Shown: piece after piece, positions 37,816 to 45,308 of the stretch
Numbering within the stretch: position 1 is the stretch's first letter
Layout of the letters: the number at the start of each line of letters is the position of its first letter
NCBI GenBank assembly: GCA_020853095.1
Contig: JADYZN010000061.1
Coordinates: 62,001-126,000, forward strand
Reading direction: 5' to 3'
DNA length: 64,000 bases
Source of the DNA: Phycisphaerales bacterium
GTDB taxonomy: Bacteria > Planctomycetota > Phycisphaerae > Tepidisphaerales > Tepidisphaeraceae
Notes under the pieces: generated by a model
The model's database searches: none
What the model was told of the DNA's origin: nothing
The model's input: the letters and a program-made list of their open reading frames with translations, nothing else
Made by a program: the position numbers and the translations under genes

Positions 37816-38706
37816 ATGAAGCGTCAGAACGGGACCAAGGGCTTTACCTTGGTCGAATTGCTGGTCGTCATCGGCATTATCGCGCTGCTGATCTCGATCC
37901 TGCTTCCTTCGTTGAATCGTGCCCGCGAAACCGCCAACCGCGTGAAGTGCGCCAGCAACCTGCGCCAGATCGGCCAGGCCCTTTTGCTGTACGCCAACGA
38001 AAATCGCGGCGCGTATCCGCGGACGTACTATGCGGCCGGCAGTGCTCTTGATCTGAGCAACACCGGTTACAACATCTCCAACCCCTTTAACACGACCAGT
38101 GGCAACGTCGGCACCAACAACGTGCCGGCCGCCATGTTCCTGTTGCTGCGGACCCAGGACATCACCTCCGAGGTGTTCACCTGCCCCAGCAGCACCGGTG
38201 AGAAGGACGACTTCGGTGGCGGCAGCAACTCCGCCCAGAATCGCTCCAACTTCTCCAATGGTTCGGCCACCACAACGTCGATTGCCAAGAACCTGAGCTT
38301 CAGCTTGGCCGCCCCCTATCCGGATTCGACCGGCATCGGTGGTGGTTATCGCTGGTCCAACAGCCTGACGGCGGACTTTGCCGTGGCCGCGGACATCAAC
38401 CCGGGGACCACCCCCACTGCGGATAACGTCGTCTCGGCCGCCTTGGCCACGACCGCATCCAGCAGCGACCTGAAGCTGGGCAACAGCAACAACCACAACA
38501 AGGACGGCCAGAACGTCCTGTTTGGTGACGGCCATGCCGAGTTCGTGTCCACCTGCCGGGTGGGCGCCAACAAGGACAACATCTACACCGGCGGTTCGAG
38601 CGGCTATTCCGCGACGACCGGTACGGGTGGTTTGGCCACCGGAGCCACTGGCGGTCTTCCGCGAGATGGCAACGACAGCGTCCTGCTGCCGACGGACGAC
38701 AACTAG
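37816..38706 (+). CDS. Pseudopilin-like protein with N-terminal prepilin cleavage motif
   Basis: 296 residues from the ATG at 37816, with AAAGGAG upstream. The N-terminus [19 protein letters not shown] is the prepilin-peptidase cleavage/methylation motif followed by the alpha-1 hydrophobic helix. Next comes [31 protein letters not shown], typical of planctomycete DUF1559-like pseudopilins, and near the C-terminus [12 protein letters not shown], the H-x-G-DG-H motif. These assemble in type II secretion-like pseudopili. Stand-alone gene with its own terminator. Many paralogs are expected in such genomes. Confidence 0.93.
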   Translation: MKRQNGTKGFTLVELLVVIGIIALLISILLPSLNRARETANRVKCASNLRQIGQALLLYANENRGAYPRTYYAAGSALDLSNTGYNISNPFNTTSGNVGTNNVPAAMFLLLRTQDITSEVFTCPSSTGEKDDFGGGSNSAQNRSNFSNGSATTTSIAKNLSFSLAAPYPDSTGIGGGYRWSNSLTADFAVAADINPGTTPTADNVVSAALATTASSSDLKLGNSNNHNKDGQNVLFGDGHAEFVSTCRVGANKDNIYTGGSSGYSATTGTGGLATGATGGLPRDGNDSVLLPTDDN

Positions 38707-38760
38707 TCCGATCAGTATTTTCATCTGATGAAAGTCGGATGAAATGCTGAAGCAAAAACA

Positions 38761-38796
38761 AGGACCCGCCTGTCGCGATCAGGCGGGTTCTTTTTT
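38761..38796 (+). terminator. Intrinsic terminator of the pseudopilin gene
   Basis: Stem GGACCCGCCTG (38762-38772) pairs with CAGGCGGGTTC (38780-38790, one G-T pair), 7-base loop, followed by TTTTTT. Confidence 0.92.
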
Positions 38797-38886
38797 GCGC
38801 CCCAGTTGAGCTTGAGACCTCGTGCCGGCGGGTCTGAATGGCGTTTTTTCTTGCTAAAAATCCTCGATCATGGATAAGCTGTGGCC

Positions 38887-39366
38887 ATGCAAGACGTATT
38901 GCCGCCGCTGACGGAAGATGGGGCGGGCTTTGAGCCGGTGCGCATCCGTCAGTTCACGGTATTCCTGGAAAACAAAGTGGGTCGGCTTCAGACGCTGGTG
39001 CGGACGTTGGAGGAGATGGAGGTCCGCATTGTCGCCTTGTCGATCGAGCAATCGGCCGACTCGGCACTGGCCAGGCTCATCTGTACCAATCCGGACCTCA
39101 GCCGGCGTGTATTGATGGAGGCGGAATTCGCCTTTTCCGAAGTCGATCTGCTGGCGTTGGAACTGCCCAAACGAACCCGCCAACCCCTGATCGCCATCTG
39201 TTCGGCGTTGCTGGCGGCCGAGATCAATATCCATTACGTCTACCCACTGCTCTCCTATCCGCGCGGGCCGGCGCTGGCGTTGTATGTCGATGATCCAACC
39301 CTGGCGGCACAACTGTTGATGCGCAAGGGGTTTACGTTGATTGGCGAAAGCGACTTGCGGGATTAA
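38887..39366 (+). CDS. Tandem ACT-domain protein
   Basis: 159 residues from ATG 38887 (GTG 38881 is an alternative). Two ACT folds can be traced: RQFTVFLENKVGRLQTLVRTLEE with a small-ligand site, and LIAICSALLAAEINIHYVYPLLS with ALALYVDD. Such double-ACT proteins bind amino acids and regulate partners; family context suggests acetolactate-type or amino-acid control, but no enzyme is next to it. Not linked to other genes here. Confidence 0.8.
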   Translation: MQDVLPPLTEDGAGFEPVRIRQFTVFLENKVGRLQTLVRTLEEMEVRIVALSIEQSADSALARLICTNPDLSRRVLMEAEFAFSEVDLLALELPKRTRQPLIAICSALLAAEINIHYVYPLLSYPRGPALALYVDDPTLAAQLLMRKGFTLIGESDLRD

Positions 39367-39550
39367 ATCAACCTGCGGGCCGGCAAGGGCCGATAATCAT
39401 CACTACGATGGCGTTGATTGGATCTCTATTTCTACGATTGTTTCGCAGGCCACAAAAATCACACCGGCCGATTCCACAGGCCAGTTCCATCCGGCCACCC
39501 GACCAAGCCGAGCGATTGCGTCTGTTGGTGGCGGCCCAGCGGGCGATATC

Positions 39551-39600
39551 GTAGGGTGGGCACTGCCCACCGTTGGGACGATGGGCACTGCCCACCCTAC
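39551..39600. repeat. Dispersed inverted repeat, TAGGGTGGGC type
   Basis: A 19-bp inverted repeat (39551-39569 with 39582-39600; arm GTAGGGTGGGCACTGCCCA, one mismatch) around a 12-base loop. It shares GTAGGGTGGGCA and GCCCACC with the repeat at 26723-26775, in an intergenic region between a plus- and a minus-strand gene. Confidence 0.88.
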
Positions 39601-39604
39601 AATG

Positions 39605-40078
39605 CTATCCCTTCATCTGTAATCGCAAAAAGGGTTTGGACAGGCCATTTCCCAAAATTTCGCGAAAGATTTCCTCCAGTGCCTGGCGTTCACCCGGCCA
39701 CATCACGGCGTCCATGATTTTGTCCCTTGAAACCCATCGAAACGCATCATGCTCGCCATTGAGCACCACCTCCTGATCGCGTCCAACCAGCACGCAGAAG
39801 CAGGGAACGTGCCAGATGGCTTCTTCGTGAGCCAGATAAAAACTTTCGAGGGTGCTGAGCTTGTACAATTCGGCCGGGATCAGAGCGCTTTCCTCTCGCA
39901 GTTCGCGCAAGGCGGCCTGCCAGGCGGTTTCAGTCCCTTCGATCCGGCCGCGCACGGTTTGCCAGGTTCCACCCAGGTAATCATCCGCGGATCGACGTAA
40001 CTGGAGAAATTCGTGCCCAGCCGGATTGGGTGCGGGACGAACGACGTGGCAGACGATCATGTCGGTGCGAACTTGCAA
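39605..40078 (-). CDS. NUDIX hydrolase
   Basis: 157 residues with the Nudix box at residues 44-66 (GRIEGTETAWQAALRELREE, from G44 to E63), where a Gly near the end is Ala. It hydrolyses a nucleoside diphosphate linked to another moiety; dATP or dihydroneopterin triphosphate pyrophosphatase-like members share this length. The start is a TTG at 40078, backed by AAGGAG; ATG 40060 has no such site. It lies 8 bases after dprA, so likely co-transcribed. Confidence 0.88.
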   Translation of the reverse strand: MQVRTDMIVCHVVRPAPNPAGHEFLQLRRSADDYLGGTWQTVRGRIEGTETAWQAALRELREESALIPAELYKLSTLESFYLAHEEAIWHVPCFCVLVGRDQEVVLNGEHDAFRWVSRDKIMDAVMWPGERQALEEIFREILGNGLSKPFLRLQMKG

Positions 40079-40086
40079 GCGACTCC

Positions 40087-41229
40087 TTAATGTCTGGTGC
40101 GGGCGTAGGATTGACCATCCACCCGACGGACCAGCCCTTTGAGGGTCAAGTAGGTTAATTCCTGAAGAATCTGCTGGGCGGACAGGCCGGTTTGTTCGAT
40201 GAGCTGATCGACCGATGTGGTCTGGCCATCCAGTTGAGACAGGATTTGCCTGCCGGCGGGGCTGACCGAGACGGCGGGAGGTGGGTTGGCCGGCGGCTCG
40301 GTGGGTTCAGCCGCTTCCAATGGAGGGAGTACGGCCTCCAATTCCGCGGGCAACGGGCCAAGCTCGCCAAGAATGTCCTCCAATCCGCGTGTCAGGACTG
40401 CCCCCTGGCGGATCAGCTCGTGCGGGCCGGCCGACAGGGCGTTGTCCACCCGGCCGGGCAGGGCGAAGACCGGGCGGTTGTGATCGTCGATGCACTGGCG
40501 CGCGGTGATCAGCGCGCCCGATCGTTCATCGGCTTCGACCACCAGCACGCCGCGCGACATGCCGGAGACGATGCGGTTTCGGCGGGGAAAATTTTCCTGC
40601 AAGGGTGGCGTGCCCAGCGGATATTCGCTGAGGACCGCGCCGCGGGAGGCGATGAGCTTGAACAGGGCCGTATTTTCCGGCGGATAGACCACATCCACGC
40701 CGCATCCCAGCACCGCGATGGTTCGCCCCTGGGGGTGAGACAGGGCGCCGCGATGGGCCGAGGAGTCGATGCCCCTGGCGCCGCCCGAAACCACCGTCAA
40801 CCCCGCCCCGGCCAGCAATGCCGCGAATCGTTCGGCCTGTTCGCGGCCGTAGTATGAGCATCGCCGCGAACCGACGATCGCCAGGGCATGCAGGTCGCGC
40901 GGCTCGATGTTCCCCAGCAGGTACAACACCAGCGGCGGATCGGGAATGGTCCGCAGCAAAGGAGGGTATCGGTCGTCGTCGAGGGTGATGATTTCGATGC
41001 CGGCCTGTTGCGCGCGTTCCAATTCACGGGGGGCCGCTTCGGCGGCTTCCTTCAGGGATTGCGAAATCGCCCGGGCGCGGGTGGAACCGATTCCTTCGGC
41101 GATTTGCAATTCGTGGATGGATGCCGAGCAGACACGCTCGGCCGACCCCAATGCCGTGATCAACCGACGGGCGAGGATCGGCCCGATGCCACTGGTCAGC
41201 GCCAATTGCAGGTCGTGCATCCTTCCCAC
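40087..41229 (-). CDS. dprA: DNA-processing protein DprA
   Basis: 380 residues. An N-terminal helix-hairpin-helix region (LALTSGIGPILARRLITAL; GIGSTRARAIS) precedes the DprA/Smf Rossmann domain with AIVGSRRCSYYGREQAERFA, SGGARGIDSSAHRGAL, AVLGCGVDVVYPPEN and FPRRNRIVSGMSRGVLVVEA. A C-terminal winged-helix part follows a Pro-rich linker. DprA loads RecA on incoming single-stranded DNA during natural transformation. GTG 41229 has GAGGA upstream. It suggests at least relict competence; no other com genes are here. Confidence 0.96.
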   Translation of the reverse strand: MGRMHDLQLALTSGIGPILARRLITALGSAERVCSASIHELQIAEGIGSTRARAISQSLKEAAEAAPRELERAQQAGIEIITLDDDRYPPLLRTIPDPPLVLYLLGNIEPRDLHALAIVGSRRCSYYGREQAERFAALLAGAGLTVVSGGARGIDSSAHRGALSHPQGRTIAVLGCGVDVVYPPENTALFKLIASRGAVLSEYPLGTPPLQENFPRRNRIVSGMSRGVLVVEADERSGALITARQCIDDHNRPVFALPGRVDNALSAGPHELIRQGAVLTRGLEDILGELGPLPAELEAVLPPLEAAEPTEPPANPPPAVSVSPAGRQILSQLDGQTTSVDQLIEQTGLSAQQILQELTYLTLKGLVRRVDGQSYARTRH

Positions 41230-41257
41230 GCGCCCAATCCTCGAAAAAAACTCAAAA

Positions 41258-41331
41258 CGCAGCCGGCAGGATTCGAACCTGCGACCGGCGGATTAGAAAT
41301 CCGCTGCTCTGTCCAACTGAGCTACGGCTGC
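41258..41331 (-). tRNA. trnR-TCT: tRNA-Arg (anticodon TCT)
   Basis: 74 nt on the minus strand folding into a full cloverleaf: acceptor GCAGCCG/CGGCTGC, D arm with TAGCTCAGTTGGACAGAGC, anticodon stem GCGGA/TCCGC with loop TTTCTAA, and T arm with GGTTCGAATCC. The anticodon is TCT (plus-strand bases 41295-41297). The CCA end is not encoded. Confidence 0.97.
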
Positions 41332-41427
41332 GACCGATGGCTATTGAGACTCAAGAGGGGACGGACGTCAAGTGCAAAGGGAGATTTATGTCGCCAAAAC
41401 CGTGACGATTCCGCGAGGCGGCGCGGG

Positions 41428-41712
41428 TTATTTGGCTCCGGTCGGCGGTTTTTTCCCCAGGTATTTGTCGCAGACCGCGCCGGCGAGGTCGATGTCGTTG
41501 ATGTTCGCCAGCGTGCAGAGCCATGCCAGGCAGTCGGCGAATTCTTCGGCCAGATTTGCCCGGTCATCGCGCGCCAGGGCGCGGGCGAGTTCTCCGATTT
41601 CCTCGCTGAAATGTAGCCACGTTCCGGGCGTGCCGCGGGCGCGGTCGGCCTGTTCGTAGCGTTCGGAGATGTGTCGTTGGAATTGATCGACGGTCAGGGT
41701 GCGTGGGTCCAT
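41428..41712 (-). CDS. MazG-like nucleotide pyrophosphohydrolase
   Basis: 94 residues with the all-alpha NTP-PPase pattern: LHFSEEIGELARAL and ANLAEEFADCLAWLCTLANINDIDL, carrying the EExxE...ExxD metal-binding pattern. It resembles MazG-like house-cleaning enzymes that hydrolyse non-canonical NTPs. Small single-domain version. It follows the RNA-binding protein gene with a terminator between them. Confidence 0.85.
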   Translation of the reverse strand: MDPRTLTVDQFQRHISERYEQADRARGTPGTWLHFSEEIGELARALARDDRANLAEEFADCLAWLCTLANINDIDLAGAVCDKYLGKKPPTGAK

Positions 41713-41736
41713 GTGGATGGCTCAAAACAAGACAAA

Positions 41737-41758
41737 CCCCCGCCGGGTGGGGCGGGGG
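41737..41758 (-). terminator. Intrinsic terminator of the RNA-binding protein gene
   Basis: CCCCCGCC (41737-41744) pairs with GGCGGGGG (41751-41758), 6-base loop. Read on the minus strand it is followed by TTTGTCTTGTTTT, about 30 bases after the stop codon. Confidence 0.85.
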
Positions 41759-41787
41759 CTTGAGAAAACCTGGTCTGGCAGGATCGA

Positions 41788-42183
41788 TTAGTACCGATCC
41801 CGTCCACCGCGGTCGCCACGGTCGCGGCCACCGCCGCCACCGCCGAAGCCGCCTCGGCCGCCACGGCCACCGCCGCCGCCACCGAAGCCGCCACGGCCAC
41901 CGCCGCCGCCGCCACCAAAGCCGCCGCCACGCTCTTCGCGGGGACGGGCTTCGTTGACAGTCAGCGCTCGACCGCCATGTTGCTGGCCATTGAGGGCAGC
42001 GATGGCGGCTTGCGCCTCGTTGTCATTGGCCATCTCGACAAATCCGAACCCTTTGCTGCGGCCGGTCTCGCGATCGTTGATGATCTGCGCCGACTGCACC
42101 GACCCATGCTGCGTGAACAATTGTTCCAGATCGGAACTGGTCACGTCATAGCTCAGGTTCCCGACATACAACTTCTTACCCAT
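41788..42183 (-). CDS. RRM-type RNA-binding protein with Gly-rich tail
   Basis: 131 residues from ATG 42183, which has AGGAG eight bases upstream. One RRM domain with RNP2 ([10 protein letters not shown]) and RNP1 (KGFGFVEM), then a Gly/Arg tail made of [11 protein letters not shown]-type units and ending GDRGGRDRY. Such glycine-rich RRM proteins in bacteria are RNA chaperones, often cold- or stress-induced. It has its own terminator. Confidence 0.95.
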   Translation of the reverse strand: MGKKLYVGNLSYDVTSSDLEQLFTQHGSVQSAQIINDRETGRSKGFGFVEMANDNEAQAAIAALNGQQHGGRALTVNEARPREERGGGFGGGGGGGRGGFGGGGGGRGGRGGFGGGGGGRDRGDRGGRDRY

Positions 42184-42381
42184 TAGAAATCTCCTATAAT
42201 GAATGGGTAGACTCAGGCCCAATTGCTTGAGGTGGTTCTTTCAGGGCCGATACGAAAGAGGTTGACATACCAACCAACACGGGAGGGATGCGGACGCAAA
42301 CGAATGGAGAAGGGCACAAACACTGAACACTTTCCCAAGCCGATCTACTAACCCGCCACCTTACTGAGATTCTGGTATAAC

Positions 42382-43221
42382 ATGCCGACGATGCAAAAGA
42401 AAGCAAAATATTTTTATAAGAGGCATTGGCCTTTCGGGCCTGTGTCCGCCATCGGGGTCGTTTTGGCCATTTTTATTGGAACCGGCACGGTTGCCCAAGC
42501 GGCCGAACCGCCGGTGCGGGTGTTTGCGGCCATCAGTCTCAGCGAGTCATTAACCGAGGCTGCCAAAGGGTTTGAGGCGAAAACCCACATTCCCGTGGTG
42601 CTGAATCTGGGCGCCAGCGGACAGTTGGCCGCCCAGATCGAGCAGGGCGCGCCGGCAGATGTTTTCATTCCCGCGGCCGCCAAACAGATGGAACCCCTGG
42701 TCAAAATCGGCCTGATTCAGCCCGCGGATATTTCCATCATCGCTCATAATCGCATGGTATTGGTCTGTCCAAAAGACGCGGATTTCTCGCCGGATGGATT
42801 CCAAGCCTTGTCAGATTCAAGAGTTACGAGAATCGCCATCGGCGAGCCGCGTACCGTTCCGGCGGGGCAGTATGCGATGGAAATACTGAAAAGCCTGGGC
42901 TTGATGGATTTGGTCAAAGGGAAACTGGTCTATGCCGCCAATGTCCGTCAGGTGCTGGATTATGTCGAACGTGGCGAGGTGGATGCCGGCCTGGTTTATC
43001 AAAGCGATGCGATGACATCGGATCAGGTGCGGGTGGTCGCCGTGGCTTTGTCAACGTGGCATACGCCGATCGAATATCCCGCCGGAGCATTGAAAAACAG
43101 CGATCGCAAGGGGCAGGCCGAGACATTTATTCAATGGCTGGCGGGTCCGGATGGACAGAAAATCCTGCAAAAACATGGATTTGGCGATGCCGGGCCAACC
43201 AGCCGACCGGCGGATCAATGA
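42382..43221 (+). CDS. modA: Molybdate ABC transporter substrate-binding protein
   Basis: 279 residues. Signal-anchor/signal peptide to about residue 41 ending VAQAA. The mature protein has FAAISLSESLTEAAKGFEA, LNLGASGQLAAQIEQGAPADVF and GAGQ-type IAIGEPRTVPAGQYAMEIL, the ModA pattern of tetrahedral oxyanion binding. It captures molybdate or tungstate in the periplasm. It precedes modB by 24 bases. No ModE-like gene or Moco riboswitch was recognised upstream. Confidence 0.92.
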   Translation: MPTMQKKAKYFYKRHWPFGPVSAIGVVLAIFIGTGTVAQAAEPPVRVFAAISLSESLTEAAKGFEAKTHIPVVLNLGASGQLAAQIEQGAPADVFIPAAAKQMEPLVKIGLIQPADISIIAHNRMVLVCPKDADFSPDGFQALSDSRVTRIAIGEPRTVPAGQYAMEILKSLGLMDLVKGKLVYAANVRQVLDYVERGEVDAGLVYQSDAMTSDQVRVVAVALSTWHTPIEYPAGALKNSDRKGQAETFIQWLAGPDGQKILQKHGFGDAGPTSRPADQ

Positions 43222-43245
43222 CATGGGCAACCATCGGAACTGTGT

Positions 43246-43908
43246 ATGGATGATTTAGTATCGGCCCTGTGGTTGTCGGCACGGGTGGCGACGGCGGCGA
43301 CGGCGCTGGGGGCGCTGGTGGCGGTTCCGCTGGCGTTCTGGCTGGCCCATCGGCGGTTCTGGGGAAAAAGTCTTCTTGAGGCGGTGTTGACGGTTCCATT
43401 GGTGTTGCCGCCGACGGTGGTGGGTTATTTGTTGATTTTGCTCATGGGGACGCGCGGATGGGTGGGACAATGGCTGCATCAGGCGTTCGGGTATCGGTTT
43501 TTATTCAGCATGGAAGCGGCGGTGGTGGCGGCGGCGGTGGTGGGGTTTCCGCTGCTTTTGCTGCCGGCCAAGGCCGCGTTTGAATCCATCGAGCCGGAGA
43601 TGCAGGACCTGGCCCGGTTGTTTGGTGTCGGTCCGATCTCCACCTTCTGGCACATCAGCCTGCCGTTGGCCCGGCGCGGCATTGTCAGCGGGGTGTTGCT
43701 GGCGTTTGCCCGGTCGCTGGGTGAATTCGGCGCAACGGTGATGGTGTTGGGGACGACGCCCGGCCGGCGCACCTTGCCGGTCATGATTTACGTGGAATAC
43801 ATCGACCGCCACGCCGATCGCGCCTGGCCGGCGGTGGTGCTGTTGTCGGCCATCTCATTTGTTGTGATCGCCATGCGAAACCGATGGCTGGGTGGACGAC
43901 AGGTCTGA
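43246..43908 (+). CDS. modB: Molybdate ABC transporter permease
   Basis: 220 residues, about five to six membrane helices, with the permease coupling loop DLARLFGVGPISTFWHISLPLARRGIVSG (EAA-like; shown here as separate pieces: LARLFGVGPIS and HISLPLARRG) and RSLGEFGATVMVLG, typical of ModB. It forms the channel with the ModC ATPase. No modC follows: the next genes are a TPR protein and a phosphoesterase. Confidence 0.93.
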   Translation: MDDLVSALWLSARVATAATALGALVAVPLAFWLAHRRFWGKSLLEAVLTVPLVLPPTVVGYLLILLMGTRGWVGQWLHQAFGYRFLFSMEAAVVAAAVVGFPLLLLPAKAAFESIEPEMQDLARLFGVGPISTFWHISLPLARRGIVSGVLLAFARSLGEFGATVMVLGTTPGRRTLPVMIYVEYIDRHADRAWPAVVLLSAISFVVIAMRNRWLGGRQV

Positions 43909-43928
43909 AGCGCCTAAAATTCGTCACC

Positions 43929-44243
43929 ATGGGTGAAGATCGACTGCATCAGTTACAGGCCATGCTCCAGAAATCGCCCAACGACACGTTTTTGTTGTAT
44001 GGATTGGCGATGGAATACAAGAAAAAAGAACAACCGAAAACCGCCTTGGAATACCTGCAACGGGTGATCGAGGTGGACCCGTTGTATTGTTACGCCTATT
44101 ACCAGCAGGGGCAGATTTTGGAAAATCAAGGCGAACAAGAACCTGCCCGGCAGGCGTATCAACAGGGCATCGAAGCCGCCGGCCGCAAGGGCGATGCCCA
44201 TGCGCAACAGGAGATGCGAAGTGCATTGTCGATGCTGGAATGA
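43929..44243 (+). CDS. Small tetratricopeptide-repeat protein
   Basis: 104 residues starting at ATG 43929, with two or three TPR helices (FLLYGLAMEYKKKEQ, ALEYLQRVIEVDP, YAYYQQGQILENQGEQEPA). No catalytic motif; a protein-binding scaffold. It is 20 bases after modB and 39 before the phosphoesterase, possibly in one transcript, but no functional link is apparent. Confidence 0.8.
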   Translation: MGEDRLHQLQAMLQKSPNDTFLLYGLAMEYKKKEQPKTALEYLQRVIEVDPLYCYAYYQQGQILENQGEQEPARQAYQQGIEAAGRKGDAHAQQEMRSALSMLE

Positions 44244-44282
44244 TCCGGCCGGCCAGGGTGTCGCATCGGGCATTGATTGAAT

Positions 44283-45191
44283 ATGGTGGAAGGAATCGTC
44301 AATTATCTCACCGAGCCGGAATGGCGCCGGCAACATCGCTGGCGCAAGGCGATCTGGACCACCATGTCGCGCGTCGGGTTGACGGGGGTGCATGCGTTGC
44401 CGATGAATCGGCGGTGGGTGGATATTCATCGCCGGCCGATGCCGTTGCAGAATCTCGATCCCGCGTTTGAAGGGATGAAAATCGTCCAGATTTCGGACCT
44501 GCATTACAGTCCGATGGTCTGGCAGCGATATCTGATGCAGTACGTTCACTGGGTGAACGACCTGTCGCCCGATTTGATCGTCGTGACCGGCGATTTGATC
44601 ACCGGCGGATATCGTTATGCGCATCGGATCGCCTCGATCCTGGCTCATCTGAAAGCTGCGCGCGGGGTGGTCTGCACCCTGGGCAACCACGATTACAGCA
44701 TTTATGGACGCAACGGCTCGCTGGAAGGGCAACGGCGGGGGGATTATCTGGAAAAATGTCTGAGGAACCGGGGGTTGATCGTCTTGCGCAATGAGTCGCA
44801 GATGATCTGGGTCGAGGGGGCCAGCCGCCCGTTGGCGCTGGTGGGGTTGGACGATGAATGGTCGGGCCATATCAACCCCGATGAGGCGTTCGCCGAGGTG
44901 GATCCGAATTTGCCGATCATCTGTTTGAACCACAATCCGGTGAACGTGAGGGAATTGCTGGGGTATCCGTGGCAATGGATGCTCAGCGGCCACACCCACG
45001 GCCGTCAGGTGGCGACCAGCCGGTTCGGGCAGCGTTTTTATCCGCACCGGTATCGGCATTACACCCACGGGCATTACCGGGTTGAAGGACGGGATTTGTA
45101 CGTCAATCGGGGGTTGTCGTATGGCCAGCGGGTGCTGGATTGGTGCCGGCCGGAGATTACGGTTTTCAAAATCGCCCGGCGGGCGGGATAA
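44283..45191 (+). CDS. Metallophosphoesterase
   Basis: 302 residues from ATG 44283 (an in-frame TTG lies six bases earlier). Calcineurin-like metal motifs in order: QISDLHYS, VVTGDLITGG, TLGNHDYSIYG, LNHNPVN, SGHTHGRQV. Members include UDP-2,3-diacylglucosamine hydrolase-like and cAMP phosphodiesterase-like enzymes; this one has no visible signal. A second, similar but shorter gene lies at 57544-58464. Confidence 0.9.
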   Translation: MVEGIVNYLTEPEWRRQHRWRKAIWTTMSRVGLTGVHALPMNRRWVDIHRRPMPLQNLDPAFEGMKIVQISDLHYSPMVWQRYLMQYVHWVNDLSPDLIVVTGDLITGGYRYAHRIASILAHLKAARGVVCTLGNHDYSIYGRNGSLEGQRRGDYLEKCLRNRGLIVLRNESQMIWVEGASRPLALVGLDDEWSGHINPDEAFAEVDPNLPIICLNHNPVNVRELLGYPWQWMLSGHTHGRQVATSRFGQRFYPHRYRHYTHGHYRVEGRDLYVNRGLSYGQRVLDWCRPEITVFKIARRAG

Positions 45192-45271
45192 AAATTTCCT
45201 GATCGTCGTAAGCCTTTGTCGATGAATGATTAACGTCAAGCCAACTGATCCGTGAATCGGCCGGTTTTCAG

Positions 45272-45301
45272 TTGACACAAGCGGTCAAACGTGGGGATAA
45301 T
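45272..45301 (+). promoter_or_regulatory. Strong sigma-70-like promoter abutting the start codon
   Basis: Consensus -35 TTGACA (45272-45277) and -10 GATAAT (45296-45301) with an 18-base spacer. The ATG of the sigma-factor gene is at 45309, only 7 bases after the -10 box, where transcription should begin, so the mRNA would be leaderless. TTGAC and GTCAA (45272-45276 and 45284-45288) form an operator-like inverted repeat. Confidence 0.78.
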
Positions 45302-45308
45302 AGATGGT

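Noticed and set aside
41813-41940. Tandem DNA repeats of GCCACCGCC type, considered as a minisatellite or CRISPR-like array
   Set aside because: These are the Gly-rich codons of the RNA-binding protein tail ([11 protein letters not shown] units); there are no spacers or constant repeats.
42184-42381. Molybdenum-cofactor riboswitch upstream of modA
   Set aside because: I looked for the conserved Moco RNA helices and did not find them; the region holds only the divergent upstream regions of modA and the RNA-binding protein gene.
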